From contig NZ_JAQIIX010000001.1 in NCBI RefSeq assembly GCF_036946495.1, positions 806,001 through 870,000 on the forward strand: 64,000 bases of DNA, read 5' to 3'. Of the stretch, positions 49,481 to 60,588 are shown one piece after another (the stretch's first letter is position 1; every line of letters begins with the position of its first letter). A program made the position numbers and the translations under genes. The notes under the pieces are model-generated. The model was not told the origin of the DNA, did not search any database, and saw nothing but the letters and a program-made list of their open reading frames with translations. The stretch is from Mycolicibacterium neoaurum (lineage in GTDB: Bacteria > Actinomycetota > Actinomycetes > Mycobacteriales > Mycobacteriaceae).

Positions 49481-49978
49481 TCAGTTGCAGCTGACCTTGA
49501 TCTCGAACTTCTTGGTGATCATGCCGGCCATCGGATTCTTGAGGTCCGCGCCGGTGGCCTCACCCGTGATGGTGTACGTGCTGCCGTCGACCTTGACCTC
49601 GGCCGAGCCGGTGCTCGCACCGCCCATGGCGGCAACGGCAAGCGCGTTACCGTCGACCACCAGGCCCACCGACTCGACCTTGGGGGTGGCCTCGTCGGTC
49701 ATCACCACACCGAGGCCCTGCTGCCCACCCACGGCGCCGCTGGCGACGTTGATCTTCCCGCCCGCCTTCACACAGGTCACCGACTTCAGGTCCAACCCGG
49801 CCAGATCTTGACCCTCCACCTTGACCTCGGTGTCACCGCCGGTGGCGACCTGCGCGGTGCTGTTGCCCGCGCTCGACGACGCGGCCGGCTCACTGCCCTT
49901 GTCATCGGAGCAGCCGACCAGGATGGTCGTTGCGGCGAGCACTCCGATGCCGGCGGCCAGAACGCGATTCTTCGTCAT
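49481..49978 (-). CDS. lpqH: 19-kDa-type lipoprotein (LpqH family)
   Basis: A 165-residue lipoprotein. The signal peptide (MTKNRVLAAGIGVLAATTIL) ends in the lipobox LVGC, so Cys23 is lipidated and the protein anchored outside the membrane. The mature domain has two late cysteines (VTCVKAGG and IKVSCN) that fit the disulfide of the mycobacterial 19-kDa fold. The ATG at 49976-49978 follows AAGGGGAC; a start five codons earlier is possible. LpqH is a TLR2 agonist in pathogenic species. Whether this is the orthologue or one of several paralogues cannot be told here. Confidence 0.87.
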   Translation of the reverse strand: MTKNRVLAAGIGVLAATTILVGCSDDKGSEPAASSSAGNSTAQVATGGDTEVKVEGQDLAGLDLKSVTCVKAGGKINVASGAVGGQQGLGVVMTDEATPKVESVGLVVDGNALAVAAMGGASTGSAEVKVDGSTYTITGEATGADLKNPMAGMITKKFEIKVSCN

Positions 49979-50085
49979 GTGTGTCCCCTTCATTCGCCCG
50001 TCGCCCCGGTGGCGCCGTCGTGGGATCAGTACATCCACCGCCGATTGCTACCGATCCCAAACTTCGGTGCGGGTACGGTGACGAC

Positions 50086-50385
50086 ATGGCCGATGAGCAG
50101 CAGTCTTATGCCGATGAGCCGCTCGACGTCGACGTTGTGCCGGTCGATCCGTCGCCGCCGCCGCCGGTTCCTGCCGATACCGGTTACACCGAGGCGGGTG
50201 TGCCGACATTCGATGCGGTGCGCGAGAAGATCGAGACCCGCCTCGGCACCGCGATCGGTGGGGCGGAGCTGGCCGATGAGACACCGGAGGGCCGGACGAT
50301 CGCCGAGCAGTACGAGGCGCGCCAGCGCGCCGCCGCGGATCGGCTGGCGCAAATCCGCGAATCAATGAAGTCCGACCAGGACTGA
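50086..50385 (+). CDS. Small acidic/Pro-rich conserved protein
   Basis: A 99-residue protein: an acidic Pro-rich disordered head (DPSPPPPVPADTGYTEAGVP) and a helical charged tail (IAEQYEARQRAAADRLAQIR). No signal peptide. It lies divergent from the lipoprotein gene and six bases before the AlkZ-like gene. It may correspond to the small gene Rv1638A next to uvrA; that is from memory of gene order. Function unknown. Confidence 0.75.
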   Translation: MADEQQSYADEPLDVDVVPVDPSPPPPVPADTGYTEAGVPTFDAVREKIETRLGTAIGGAELADETPEGRTIAEQYEARQRAAADRLAQIRESMKSDQD

Positions 50386-50391
50386 CGCGGC

Positions 50392-51555
50392 GTGGCGGTG
50401 CGGACTTTCACCGTCGCCGAGCGGCGCGCCCGACTGGGGCGACGACACTTCCTCGCCTGTCCCGGCGCATCGGTGGACGAGGTGACGGCTGCGTTGGTGG
50501 GCCTTCATGCCACCGACCCGACAACGCCATATCTGTCGTTGTGGGCCCGGGTGCCGGGATTCGAACGCGACGACCTGAGCACCGCGCTCTACGACGATCG
50601 GCGGCTGGTGCGGCAGGTGGCGATGCGGCGGACGCTGTGGATGGTGCCGACCGGCCGGTTGCCGGACGTGCAGGTGGCCTCCAGTAACCGGGTCGCCGAC
50701 ACCGAGACCCGCAAGCTGATCGCCGATGTGGAGAAGGCCGGGGTCGCCGCGGACGGATCGGCGTGGCTCGACAGGGCCCGCTCCGCCGTGCTCCACCACC
50801 TCGACGACAACGGTCCCACGGGCGCGGCCGACCTGCGGCTGGCGCTGCCCGAGCTGGCCGGGACCTGGGATCCGGCACCCGGAAAGCCTTGGGGCGGTAC
50901 GACTCCCCTGGCCCCGCGAGTGTTGACCGTACTCGATGTGCGCGGCGACATCATGCGTGGACGTAACCAGGGCGGCTGGACATCCTCCCGTCCCTTGTGG
51001 TCCTCCACCACCGACTGGCTCGGTGCCGTACCGGCGGCCGAGCCGGATGCCGCGGCCGCCGATATGGTGCGAAACTGGTTGCGCGCCTTCGGCCCTGCCG
51101 CGGTAGCGGATATCACGTGGTGGTTCGGACAGACCCTCGGCTGGGCGCGCCGGGCACTTGTCGATATCGGCGCGGTGGGGGTGGACCTGCACGGCTCGCC
51201 GGGTGTGGCGTTGCCCGACGATCTGGAGATCGAACCGGAGCCGGAGCCTTGGGTGGCATTGCTACCGGGCCTGGACGTCACGACGATGGGATGGACCGGA
51301 CGGGACTGGTATCTGCACGACCTGGGTGCGCAGGTTTTCGACACACGCGGCAATGCCGGCCCGACGGCATGGGTCGATGGACGGGTGGTCGGCGGTTGGC
51401 GTCAGAACCAGGACGCCACGGTGGAGATCCGGGTCATCGCCGACGTCGGCCGCGATGCTCGGAAGGCGTTGCAACACAAAGCTGATCAGCTGACAGCGTG
51501 GCTCGACGGGACACGGATCAAACCGCGCTTCCCCTCACCGCTGACGAAGGCCTGA
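50392..51555 (+). CDS. AlkZ/HTH_42 family winged-helix protein (DNA glycosylase-like)
   Basis: A 387-residue protein of the HTH_42 (YcaQ/AlkZ) family, three tandem winged helices that in characterised members remove alkylated bases or unhook interstrand crosslinks. Family landmarks are GLHATDPTTPYLSLWARVPGF, the RRTLWMVP segment and the WKP-type lysine-free ending GRIKP-like GTRIKPRF. The position of the catalytic QxQ motif reads H39-A-T41, so activity may differ from AlkZ. The start is GTG at 50392. It is convergent with uvrA across a strong hairpin. Confidence 0.83.
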   Translation: MAVRTFTVAERRARLGRRHFLACPGASVDEVTAALVGLHATDPTTPYLSLWARVPGFERDDLSTALYDDRRLVRQVAMRRTLWMVPTGRLPDVQVASSNRVADTETRKLIADVEKAGVAADGSAWLDRARSAVLHHLDDNGPTGAADLRLALPELAGTWDPAPGKPWGGTTPLAPRVLTVLDVRGDIMRGRNQGGWTSSRPLWSSTTDWLGAVPAAEPDAAAADMVRNWLRAFGPAAVADITWWFGQTLGWARRALVDIGAVGVDLHGSPGVALPDDLEIEPEPEPWVALLPGLDVTTMGWTGRDWYLHDLGAQVFDTRGNAGPTAWVDGRVVGGWRQNQDATVEIRVIADVGRDARKALQHKADQLTAWLDGTRIKPRFPSPLTKA

Positions 51556-51600
51556 CCACCCACCGATCCCGCCGCGCGGGTGATGGTGCCGCCGCAACAG

Positions 51601-51650
51601 TGGTACTACCGGCAGTACTACTGCTGCGGGTGATACTGCCGGTAGTACCA
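51601..51650. terminator. Bidirectional hairpin between AlkZ-like gene and uvrA
   Basis: Perfect 17-base arms TGGTACTACCGGCAGTA (51601-51617) and TACTGCCGGTAGTACCA (51634-51650) with a 16-base loop, between two convergent genes. It is unusually AT-tolerant and regular; it could serve as terminator for both or as a binding site for a dimeric regulator. Confidence 0.7.
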
Positions 51651-51683
51651 CGTCTGGAAGTGCACTGTGGCCGGGCGGTCCGA

Positions 51684-54602
<2,919 letters not shown>

Positions 54603-54687
54603 CGGGTTTTCCTCCCAAGACAGAATTCACGGCCCATGCTAAGTGCACCCACCGACAAGCCCGAGTCGAGCCGGATAGCGTGGGGGT

Positions 54688-55374
54688 GTGACCAGCCCTC
54701 AGATCCCGCTCAGCGAGTCCTACACCGGCCACGTCGACAGTGGCACCGCCGCTCGGCGCACCCTGCCCGCGGCGACGATCATCAAGGCCTCCGTCGGCCC
54801 CATGGACAACAACGCCTACCTGGTGACCTGTTCCTCGACGGGCAAGACACTGCTCATCGACGCCGCGAACGACGGCGATGCTCTGCTCACACTGATCGCC
54901 GAGCAGGCCCCGGACGTCGCCCTGATCGTGACCACCCACCAGCACTACGACCATTGGCAGGCCCTGGAGCGGGTGGCGAAGGCCACCGCGGCGCCGACCG
55001 CGGCACATGCGCTGGATGCCGAACCATTACCGGTCACCCCCGACCGCATCCTTGCCGACGGCGACACCGTGACCGTCGGAAAGCTCACCTTCATCGTGAT
55101 CCACCTCCAGGGCCATACCGAGGGCTCGGTTGCCCTCGCCTTGACGGGCGCCGACGGCGAAACGACCCACCTGTTCACCGGGGACTGCCTGTTCCCCGGC
55201 GGGGTCGGCAAGACCTGGAAGGACGGTGACTTCGACCGGTTGCTCGGCGACGTATCCGACAAGTTGTTCGCCGTGTACCCGGATTCGACCGTGGTCTACC
55301 CCGGACACGGTGACGACACCACCCTCGGTGCCGAACGCCCCCACCTGGCGGAGTGGAAGGAGCGCGGCTGGTGA
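54688..55374 (+). CDS. Metallo-beta-lactamase-fold hydrolase (Rv1637c type)
   Basis: A 228-residue MBL-fold protein, glyoxalase-II-like. The zinc motif THQHYDHW gives H84, H86, D88, H89; further metal ligands are in LQGHTEGS, TGDCLFPGG and VYPGHGDDT. All ligands are present, so it should be an active hydrolase; the substrate is unknown. Divergent from uvrA and coupled to the DUF427 gene by a GTGA overlap. Confidence 0.9.
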   Translation: MTSPQIPLSESYTGHVDSGTAARRTLPAATIIKASVGPMDNNAYLVTCSSTGKTLLIDAANDGDALLTLIAEQAPDVALIVTTHQHYDHWQALERVAKATAAPTAAHALDAEPLPVTPDRILADGDTVTVGKLTFIVIHLQGHTEGSVALALTGADGETTHLFTGDCLFPGGVGKTWKDGDFDRLLGDVSDKLFAVYPDSTVVYPGHGDDTTLGAERPHLAEWKERGW

Positions 55375-55865
55375 AACCGGTTCCTGAGAAGCCCGGCCCG
55401 GGTCAGGAGTCGGTGTGGAATTACCCCCGCCCGCCGCGGCTCGAGGAGTTCCGGGGCTCGATCACCGTCGAGCTCGGCGGGACCGAGATCGCCACGACCG
55501 AGCGCGGTTGGCGCGTGCTGGAAACCAGTCATCCGCCGACGTATTACCTGCCGGCAGAGGCGTTTCGGCCCGGTGCCCTGCGCGCGGCCAACGGCTCGTC
55601 CTGGTGCGAGTGGAAGGGGCAAGCGAGCTACTTCGACCTGGTGTCGGGGGATTCCGTCAGTGAGCGCGCGGCCTGGACCTACCCGAGGCCGACCCGTGGT
55701 TTCGAACCCATCGCCGGTGCGATCGCGGTGATGGCCGCCGCGGTGGACCGGTGCACGGTCAACGGCGAGACCGTGCTGCCCCAGCCGGGCGGCTTTTACG
55801 GCGGATGGATCACCAGTTGGGTCCGGGGGCCGTTCAAAGGCATCCCCGGGTCGATGGGCTGGTGA
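55371..55865 (+). CDS. DUF427 family protein
   Basis: A 164-residue protein with the DUF427 pattern: WNYPRPPRLEEF, an ETSHPPTYYLP segment, SWCEWKGQASYFDL, AAWTYPRPTRGFEPIAGAI, and the C-terminal GGFYGGWITS. The family is common in actinobacteria and cyanobacteria but has no agreed function. Its GTG at 55371-55373 overlaps the stop of the MBL gene. Confidence 0.87.
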   Translation: MKPVPEKPGPGQESVWNYPRPPRLEEFRGSITVELGGTEIATTERGWRVLETSHPPTYYLPAEAFRPGALRAANGSSWCEWKGQASYFDLVSGDSVSERAAWTYPRPTRGFEPIAGAIAVMAAAVDRCTVNGETVLPQPGGFYGGWITSWVRGPFKGIPGSMGW

Positions 55866-55902
55866 CCAGTACACGAACCGAACACCGACCGGACAGCAGA
55901 AA

Positions 55903-55934
55903 GCCCGGCGCCCATACTGTGGTGGACACCGGGC
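55903..55934 (-). terminator. Probable terminator of the universal stress protein gene
   Basis: On the minus strand GCCCGG (55929-55934) pairs with CCGGGC (55903-55908), with further inner pairing, and is followed by TTTCT. It lies 19 bases after the stop of the universal stress protein gene. Confidence 0.7.
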
Positions 55935-55952
55935 CTCGGGCAACGAAAGCGA

Positions 55953-56396
55953 TCAGGACGTGTGCACGATCAGCACGTCCACCTTGGATCGGCGCGCGAC
56001 ATTGGCGGGCACCGATCCGAGCAGGCGACCGGCAATGGTGCTCAGGCCCACGTTGCCGACGACCAGCAGGTCGGCCTTGACCTGTTCGGCGAGGTCGACC
56101 AGCGCATCGACGGGCGCACCGACGATGGCCTTCTCCTCGACCTCTTTGGCACCGGCGGCCTTGGCCCGGTCGGTGGCTTCACGCAGGATTGCGTAGATCG
56201 GCGCGTTGCCGGTGGTTTTGTAGCCCTCGTCCTTCAACACGTCGGCGGCGTGATGGTCCTCGCTCTGCGGGAAGTATGCGGTGGCGATAACCACTTTCGC
56301 TCCAGACCCCGCGGCGATCTCGCCCGCACGATCCACCGCACGCAACGACGAGTCCGATCCGTCCGTGCCGACCACGACGGTCCGATAGGCGCTCAT
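55953..56396 (-). CDS. Universal stress protein (Rv1636 type)
   Basis: A 147-residue single-domain USP. The N-terminal VVVGTDGSDSSL and the C-terminal nucleotide loop GNVGLSTIAGRLLGSVP are complete, so nucleotide binding is expected. Rv1636 and its M. smegmatis relative bind cAMP with high affinity and buffer it. The ATG at 56394-56396 is used; an out-of-frame ATG lies four bases upstream, and GGAGG is at the right distance for the chosen start. Confidence 0.93.
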   Translation of the reverse strand: MSAYRTVVVGTDGSDSSLRAVDRAGEIAAGSGAKVVIATAYFPQSEDHHAADVLKDEGYKTTGNAPIYAILREATDRAKAAGAKEVEEKAIVGAPVDALVDLAEQVKADLLVVGNVGLSTIAGRLLGSVPANVARRSKVDVLIVHTS

Positions 56397-56774
56397 TCAT
56401 GCCCTCCAAGTTCGATGTCAAATCGATAGCTAGCCACCGAGACCCTAACGCCTTGCCCGACGGGCACGGGCGCAATTGGCCACACGACCCGCGGCAGGCG
56501 ACACCTCGGCGGTGTTCGTCTCACCGAATCGTAGCCCCCACGAGCCCTGCGCAAACCGTCCCGTGACCGAGATGACCAGGCCAGCAGCCCGATCTCCCGT
56601 ATCGCAGCACCCCCGCTCCGGTGATGTCCGACACCATGATGCACAGCACGCGATGCGGGGATGTCGCGTTTGCTGGCAGCGGGGTGACACGATCCGGCCA
56701 CGACCGAGCACGGGCGGTACCGGGACGCTTCCCGGTACCGCCCGTGTATCGATTTACCTGTGTGTCAGGCGATC
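56397..56774. other. Intergenic region with a strong hairpin
   Basis: A 378-base stretch without a convincing gene. It ends in a perfect 17-bp hairpin (56709-56725 with 56730-56746, loop CGCT) that should terminate transcription of the CsbD gene and its operon. The part from 56400 to 56700 must hold the promoter of the universal stress protein gene, but I see no clear -35/-10 pair. Small open frames here have shadow-like composition. Confidence 0.6.
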
Positions 56775-56984
56775 TCACTTACCGGTGAGCTTGTCCTTGA
56801 CGGCCTCCACACCATCCTTGACCTTGTCGGCGGCATTGGTGAGGTGGTCCTTGACCGCGGCGACGGCCTGATCGACCTGGCCTTCGGACTCCAGATCGGA
56901 GTTGCCGGTGGCCGAACCGACCTTCTCCTTGGCCTGGCCCTTGAGATCCTCGGCCTTGTTCTTGGCGTTGTCGGCGATTCCCAT
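56775..56984 (-). CDS. CsbD-like stress protein
   Basis: A 69-residue, highly charged helical protein, MGIADNAKNKAEDLKGQAKE and then VKDGVEAVKDKLTGK, the standard CsbD pattern. CsbD proteins belong to general stress regulons. It is the last gene of the cassette that starts at the Asp23 gene and is followed by a strong terminator hairpin. GGGAGAG before the ATG is its ribosome binding site. Confidence 0.9.
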   Translation of the reverse strand: MGIADNAKNKAEDLKGQAKEKVGSATGNSDLESEGQVDQAVAAVKDHLTNAADKVKDGVEAVKDKLTGK

Positions 56985-57032
56985 TCTTCTCTCCCTTTCG
57001 TGTCTGAGCCCGCAGGAATCTGCGGCCTCGGC

Positions 57033-57566
57033 TTATCCCGCTGCCTGTTCGGCCAGCAGTTGGAATTCGAGTTCGGTGTCGGCGGCGCGGCGGAGATCGT
57101 GCGCGCACCGGTGCGCGAGTTGGCGGATCCGGGCGCGATCGGTAGGCGCCGGGAAGACGGCGCTGATGCGAACCACCGGCCGTCCGGCCACGGTGCGGGT
57201 GACCGCCTTCGCCGACGACACCGCGGGATGGTTACCCAGATCTTCGGCAGCCGCATCGGCCAACCGGGCCAGATCGACAGCTCCGACGTGGTCGGTGGTC
57301 ACCTCGCGCACCGACCGCGGCCGCAGATGCAGCAGGACCAGCCAGGCACCGATCAGCAGCAGAACTGCCCCAGCGGCGCCGAGGGTAAGCGACCACAGGT
57401 GCCATTCGCTCGCCCGTCCCAACGCTGCCGCGTCGATACGCGCCGCGGTATCCCTGGCCACGGCGACATCGGCGCCGTAGCCGATGACCCATGCCGCTCC
57501 GGTGAGTATCAGCACGGCCAATAAACCCGTGAGTACGCGGTCGAATACGCGCAGTGACGTGCTCAT
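57033..57566 (-). CDS. AmaP-like membrane protein
   Basis: A 177-residue protein with two transmembrane helices (about residues 11-31 and 58-80) and a soluble Asp23-like tail (ARLADAAAEDLGNHPAVSSA and VRISAVFPAPTDRARIRQL). This matches the alkaline-shock membrane anchor AmaP, which recruits Asp23 to the membrane in firmicutes. Its start overlaps the stop of the DUF6286-like gene. Confidence 0.75.
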   Translation of the reverse strand: MSTSLRVFDRVLTGLLAVLILTGAAWVIGYGADVAVARDTAARIDAAALGRASEWHLWSLTLGAAGAVLLLIGAWLVLLHLRPRSVREVTTDHVGAVDLARLADAAAEDLGNHPAVSSAKAVTRTVAGRPVVRISAVFPAPTDRARIRQLAHRCAHDLRRAADTELEFQLLAEQAAG

Positions 57567-58315
57567 CGCACACTCCCCCCGTCATCGGCGAAGTTCTGTT
57601 CGTCGATCCATTGCCGTTGCCGGCCGCGCCGAACCCAGACGAGGTCGTCGACGGGTTCGTGGGTGCGCTTGCGCGGTTTGACAGCGGTGATCAGCAGGAG
57701 CGCACCGATCAGCGCTGCCATGACGGCCGCCGGCGAGGTCCACCATTGCCAACGGACACCGGCCAGCGCCGAGAGCGCGGGCGCGATCCACGGATCCTCG
57801 GGTGTCAATGCGTCCCGGATGGCCATCGCGCCGAGCGCCATCAGCAGGACTGCGACGATCACACCGCAGTAGGTGGCGCCGGCGATCCGGCGCGGAGCGA
57901 AGCGGCGGGGCGCGATACCGACCGCCTCGGGCGGCGGTGCCTCAGCATCCGAGTAGGCATCAGCGACCTGGGCGGGTGTCCGATCAGACTCGACGCGGGC
58001 GATGGTCACTTCGACCCGATCAGGATGCTCGCCGAGGGTGGTGGCGAGTTCACGCACCACTGCCGAGCGCGCCGAAGCCAGCACCGTGGCGCTGTCGAGC
58101 GGCCACGCCGCGGCGATCTGAACGTCCACACCCGCCGTGTGATCGGCGATACTGACCGAGGGCAATGTCCGCCCAGGAACCATCGTCCGATGTGCGACCA
58201 CACCGGGCGTGGCCAGGACGGCGCGTTCGATCACTCGTTCGCGCACCCGGTCGTCGATCTGCGTGCGCCCACGGGTGGTCGGCTCCGCCAATCGCGTCAC
58301 CGCCTCGCTGGTCAT
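57563..58315 (-). CDS. DUF6286-like / Asp23-domain membrane protein
   Basis: A 250-residue protein. The N-terminal 110 residues resemble an Asp23 fold (RERVIERAVLATPGVVAHRT; VQIAAAWPLDSATVLAS), and two membrane helices follow (about 148-168 and 193-210), ending in a basic cytosolic tail. This two-part layout is common in actinobacterial alkaline-shock clusters. It starts two bases after the stop of the 60-residue gene. Confidence 0.75.
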   Translation of the reverse strand: MTSEAVTRLAEPTTRGRTQIDDRVRERVIERAVLATPGVVAHRTMVPGRTLPSVSIADHTAGVDVQIAAAWPLDSATVLASARSAVVRELATTLGEHPDRVEVTIARVESDRTPAQVADAYSDAEAPPPEAVGIAPRRFAPRRIAGATYCGVIVAVLLMALGAMAIRDALTPEDPWIAPALSALAGVRWQWWTSPAAVMAALIGALLLITAVKPRKRTHEPVDDLVWVRRGRQRQWIDEQNFADDGGSVR

Positions 58316-58317
58316 GG

Positions 58318-58500
58318 TCAGCTCCCCGACCTGCGACCGAGCGCGGTCAGATCGATGGTGCCGTCGAGGTGGGCACCGATGGCCGCGCCCGCGGCACCGA
58401 GCACCAAGGCCAGCAGGAAGCCGATCAGCCCACCGGTTACCGCCGCGATGGCCACCAGCAGGCCCGCGAAAAGCCCTGGTATCACGTACTTCTCAGTCAT
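58318..58500 (-). CDS. Small two-helix membrane protein
   Basis: 60 residues with one or two hydrophobic helices (VIPGLFAGLLVAIAAVTGGL and IGFLLALVLGAAGAAIGAHL) and a Gly-rich interior. The ATG at 58498-58500 is behind AAGAGGAGAAG. It resembles DUF2273-like small partners of Asp23 in other bacteria, inferred from context. A longer frame upstream is rejected because it runs into the gene before it. Confidence 0.78.
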   Translation of the reverse strand: MTEKYVIPGLFAGLLVAIAAVTGGLIGFLLALVLGAAGAAIGAHLDGTIDLTALGRRSGS

Positions 58501-58537
58501 TGTCTTCTCCTCTTGGGTAAAGCTTCCGTCGGCTCCA

Positions 58538-58813
58538 TCACGGGGCCGCCACATCTCCCACCACCACGTCCACCGGCACCCCGGCGGCAGAGCTTGCGAC
58601 CTGCTGTACCTGGGTGGCGGTGTCGAGCAGGTTTCCCCGGAGTGCAAGGACGACGTGGACCTTGCCGTCCTGGGAGCCCAACCTGATTCCCCCGACCGTG
58701 CGGCCGGGCAGATATGTGGTCGGGACGCCGGGGCCCGAGTGCAGGCCGACCACGCCGTCGACGGCGGTCACCGCCGCGACGACGCGATCGACCCGCTCGC
58801 TCGCGGCGCTCAC
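58538..58813 (-). CDS. Small Asp23-like protein
   Basis: A 91-residue soluble protein with a shortened Asp23-like pattern: VDRVVAAVTAVDGVVGLHSG, VGGIRLGSQDGKVHVVLALR and VDVVVGDVAAP. The ATG overlaps the Asp23 stop (ATGA), so it is coupled. It is probably a diverged, shorter copy that pairs with the larger Asp23. Confidence 0.75.
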   Translation of the reverse strand: MSAASERVDRVVAAVTAVDGVVGLHSGPGVPTTYLPGRTVGGIRLGSQDGKVHVVLALRGNLLDTATQVQQVASSAAGVPVDVVVGDVAAP

Positions 58814-59286
58814 TGGACGCGGGGTTGCGCGTCGGTCGCGGTCTCCTCGCCGTTGTCGTCATCGGCGAAGTGCACGTCGTGCACGGTGATGTTGACCTCG
58901 GTCACCTCGAGGCCGGTCATGTTCTCGACCGCGGAGATGACGTTGTTGCGGATGCCGTCGGCGAGATCGTGGATGGCCACCCCGTACTCGGCGACGATGC
59001 CGATATCGACGGCCGCCTGGCGCTCGCCGACTTCGACGTTGACGCCCTGAGTGAGGTTCTGGGTGCCGGGCAAAGTCTCCCGCAGTTTCCCCACCACTCG
59101 CGCGGCCTGGCCCCCGAGGTCGTAGACGCCGTCGACCTCGCGGGTCGCGATACCGGCGATCTTGGACACGACGACGTCGGCGATGGTGGTGACGCCATGG
59201 TCGGAAGCCAGCTTCTCCAACTCCTTGCCTGCGCTTTCCGTCTTGGCTGCGGAGCTGACCTCACGGGACGGTGCTGCGGTGGTCAT
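58810..59286 (-). CDS. asp23: Asp23/Gls24 family envelope stress protein
   Basis: A 158-residue protein and the best family match in the cassette: VVVSKIAGIATREVDGVYDL, then VNVEVGERQAAVDIGIVAEY and ENMTGLEVTEVNITVHDVHF. Asp23 proteins form membrane-associated filaments or patches under envelope or alkaline stress. The ATG at 59284-59286 is preceded by GAAGGAGA; the GTG at 59301 is less likely. It is divergent from the ECF sigma factor. Confidence 0.88.
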   Translation of the reverse strand: MTTAAPSREVSSAAKTESAGKELEKLASDHGVTTIADVVVSKIAGIATREVDGVYDLGGQAARVVGKLRETLPGTQNLTQGVNVEVGERQAAVDIGIVAEYGVAIHDLADGIRNNVISAVENMTGLEVTEVNITVHDVHFADDDNGEETATDAQPRVQ

Positions 59287-59316
59287 GCGAGTCTCCTTCA
59301 CGAGTTATTCCAGCTC

Positions 59317-59346
59317 GGAACGTTTTGTCCGGCTCACATGGTTAGT
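59317..59346 (+). promoter_or_regulatory. ECF-type promoter in front of the sigma factor gene
   Basis: GGAACG (59317-59322), 18 bases, then GTTAGT (59341-59346), which fits the GGAAC-N17/18-GTT pattern used by ECF sigma factors of the SigE/SigH kind. It lies about 70 bases before the GTG of the sigma gene, suggesting autoregulation. A matching promoter for the divergent Asp23 operon is not evident on the other strand. Confidence 0.55.
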
Positions 59347-59413
59347 CGGGGGTGCGGGCACGGAGCGCACGCGCGAGAGATGTAGAACACAGCGGGTTTG
59401 AAATGTGCGCTAA

Positions 59414-59977
59414 GTGGACAACAAGACCGGAGTGCTCGACTCGCTGCCCGATGAGACGCTCGCCCGACGCGCTCAGCGGGGTGATACGGCAGCGTTCGAC
59501 GTGTTGGTCACGCGCCACGCATCGGCGTTGCTGAAATTTGTCAGGCAAACGTATCCAGAGTCCGGCGACTGCGACGATATCGTGCAGGAAACCTTCATCG
59601 CCGCGTGGAAGGCGCTGCCCAACTTCGCATTCCGCTCCGCGTTCCGAACGTGGCTGTACTCCTTGGCGTCCCGCAAGACCATCGATGCGATGCGCCGCCG
59701 GCGACCGCAGACCGACCTGGACTCGGCCCCGGAGACCCCCGACTTCCGACCGGGCCCAGGCCAGCGGGCCGAACACGCCGCGTTTTTAACCGCCCTCAAC
59801 CGCGAACTGGCCAAGCTTCCCTATCCCGCGCGCGCCGCCTGGTGGCTCCGGGAGGTGTACGACCTGCCGGTGGCCGAAATCGCGACAGTGCTGCATACGA
59901 CCGAGGGTTCGGTCCGTGGATTGTTGCAGCGCACCCGGAAACGTCTCGCCACCACCCTGGAGGAGTTCCGACCATGA
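59414..59977 (+). CDS. ECF (group 4) RNA polymerase sigma factor
   Basis: A 187-residue sigma factor. Sigma-2 includes the core-binding DCDDIVQETFIAAWKALPNF and the sigma-2.4 region RTWLYSLASRKTIDAMRRRR; sigma-4 includes REVYDLPVAEIATVLHTTEG and VRGLLQRTRKRL. The start is GTG at 59414-59416 (MDNKTGVLDSLP). Its stop overlaps the ATG of the next gene, which could encode its regulator. Divergence from the Asp23 cassette suggests that it controls that cassette, but this is inference. Confidence 0.9.
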   Translation: MDNKTGVLDSLPDETLARRAQRGDTAAFDVLVTRHASALLKFVRQTYPESGDCDDIVQETFIAAWKALPNFAFRSAFRTWLYSLASRKTIDAMRRRRPQTDLDSAPETPDFRPGPGQRAEHAAFLTALNRELAKLPYPARAAWWLREVYDLPVAEIATVLHTTEGSVRGLLQRTRKRLATTLEEFRP

Positions 59978-60543
59978 GGACGACCGGCCGGTTTTACAGC
60001 GGTGCCCCGGTGCGCAAGACTGGAGACCATATGAGCACGGCAGCGCGCGATGATTACGAAGCCACCGCCGAGGCGGCGGCCTGGATCGCCGACGCCACCC
60101 GCCGATTTGTCGGTTTGCACGAATCCGAAGTCGAGAGCGACAACCGTTGGGCCGAAACCGGTTCTGCGCTCACCGAGCTACGAAGCGGTATCGCCCAACG
60201 CATCTCGGCCTTACCGCGGCGCGGCAAGCTGATCCGCACCGCACGCAAGGGGATCGGCGTCACGCATATTGCATTGGCCAAGCTGCTCACCTGGGCGCTG
60301 GCCGAGCCGGCGGCCGAGGTCGCCGCGGCCGTCGCCGATGTCGAGCTCAGCGTTCAGGACGATGTCCTCACCGCGGTCCATATTCATCTCATCGGCATCG
60401 GCGCCGAGCAGCGCCGACACACCTATCTGCAGGACGGTGATTCACTGCGCCGTGACGCGGCGGTCGTGCTGCGCGAGACGATCGGTGTCGACACCGCCGA
60501 GATCACCGCGACCTGGGATGACGTGGTCGTCACCGGTCGGTGA
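59974..60543 (+). CDS. Unknown protein coupled to the sigma factor, Asp23-like C-terminus
   Basis: A 189-residue soluble protein. No transmembrane helix or zinc-binding anti-sigma motif (HxxxCxxC) is visible. The C-terminal 80 residues (VADVELSVQDDVLTAVHIHL; LRRDAAVVLRETIGVDTAEI) have the strand-helix rhythm of Asp23 proteins. The ATG at 59974 overlaps the sigma stop; an ATG at 60031 (MSTAARDDYEATAEA) is possible. It may be a soluble regulator or an extra Asp23-type component. Confidence 0.7.
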   Translation: MRTTGRFYSGAPVRKTGDHMSTAARDDYEATAEAAAWIADATRRFVGLHESEVESDNRWAETGSALTELRSGIAQRISALPRRGKLIRTARKGIGVTHIALAKLLTWALAEPAAEVAAAVADVELSVQDDVLTAVHIHLIGIGAEQRRHTYLQDGDSLRRDAAVVLRETIGVDTAEITATWDDVVVTGR

Positions 60544-60588
60544 GATCCGCTGAGTTCGCATCCCCGCACCGGCGACGGCCCCGGTGAG

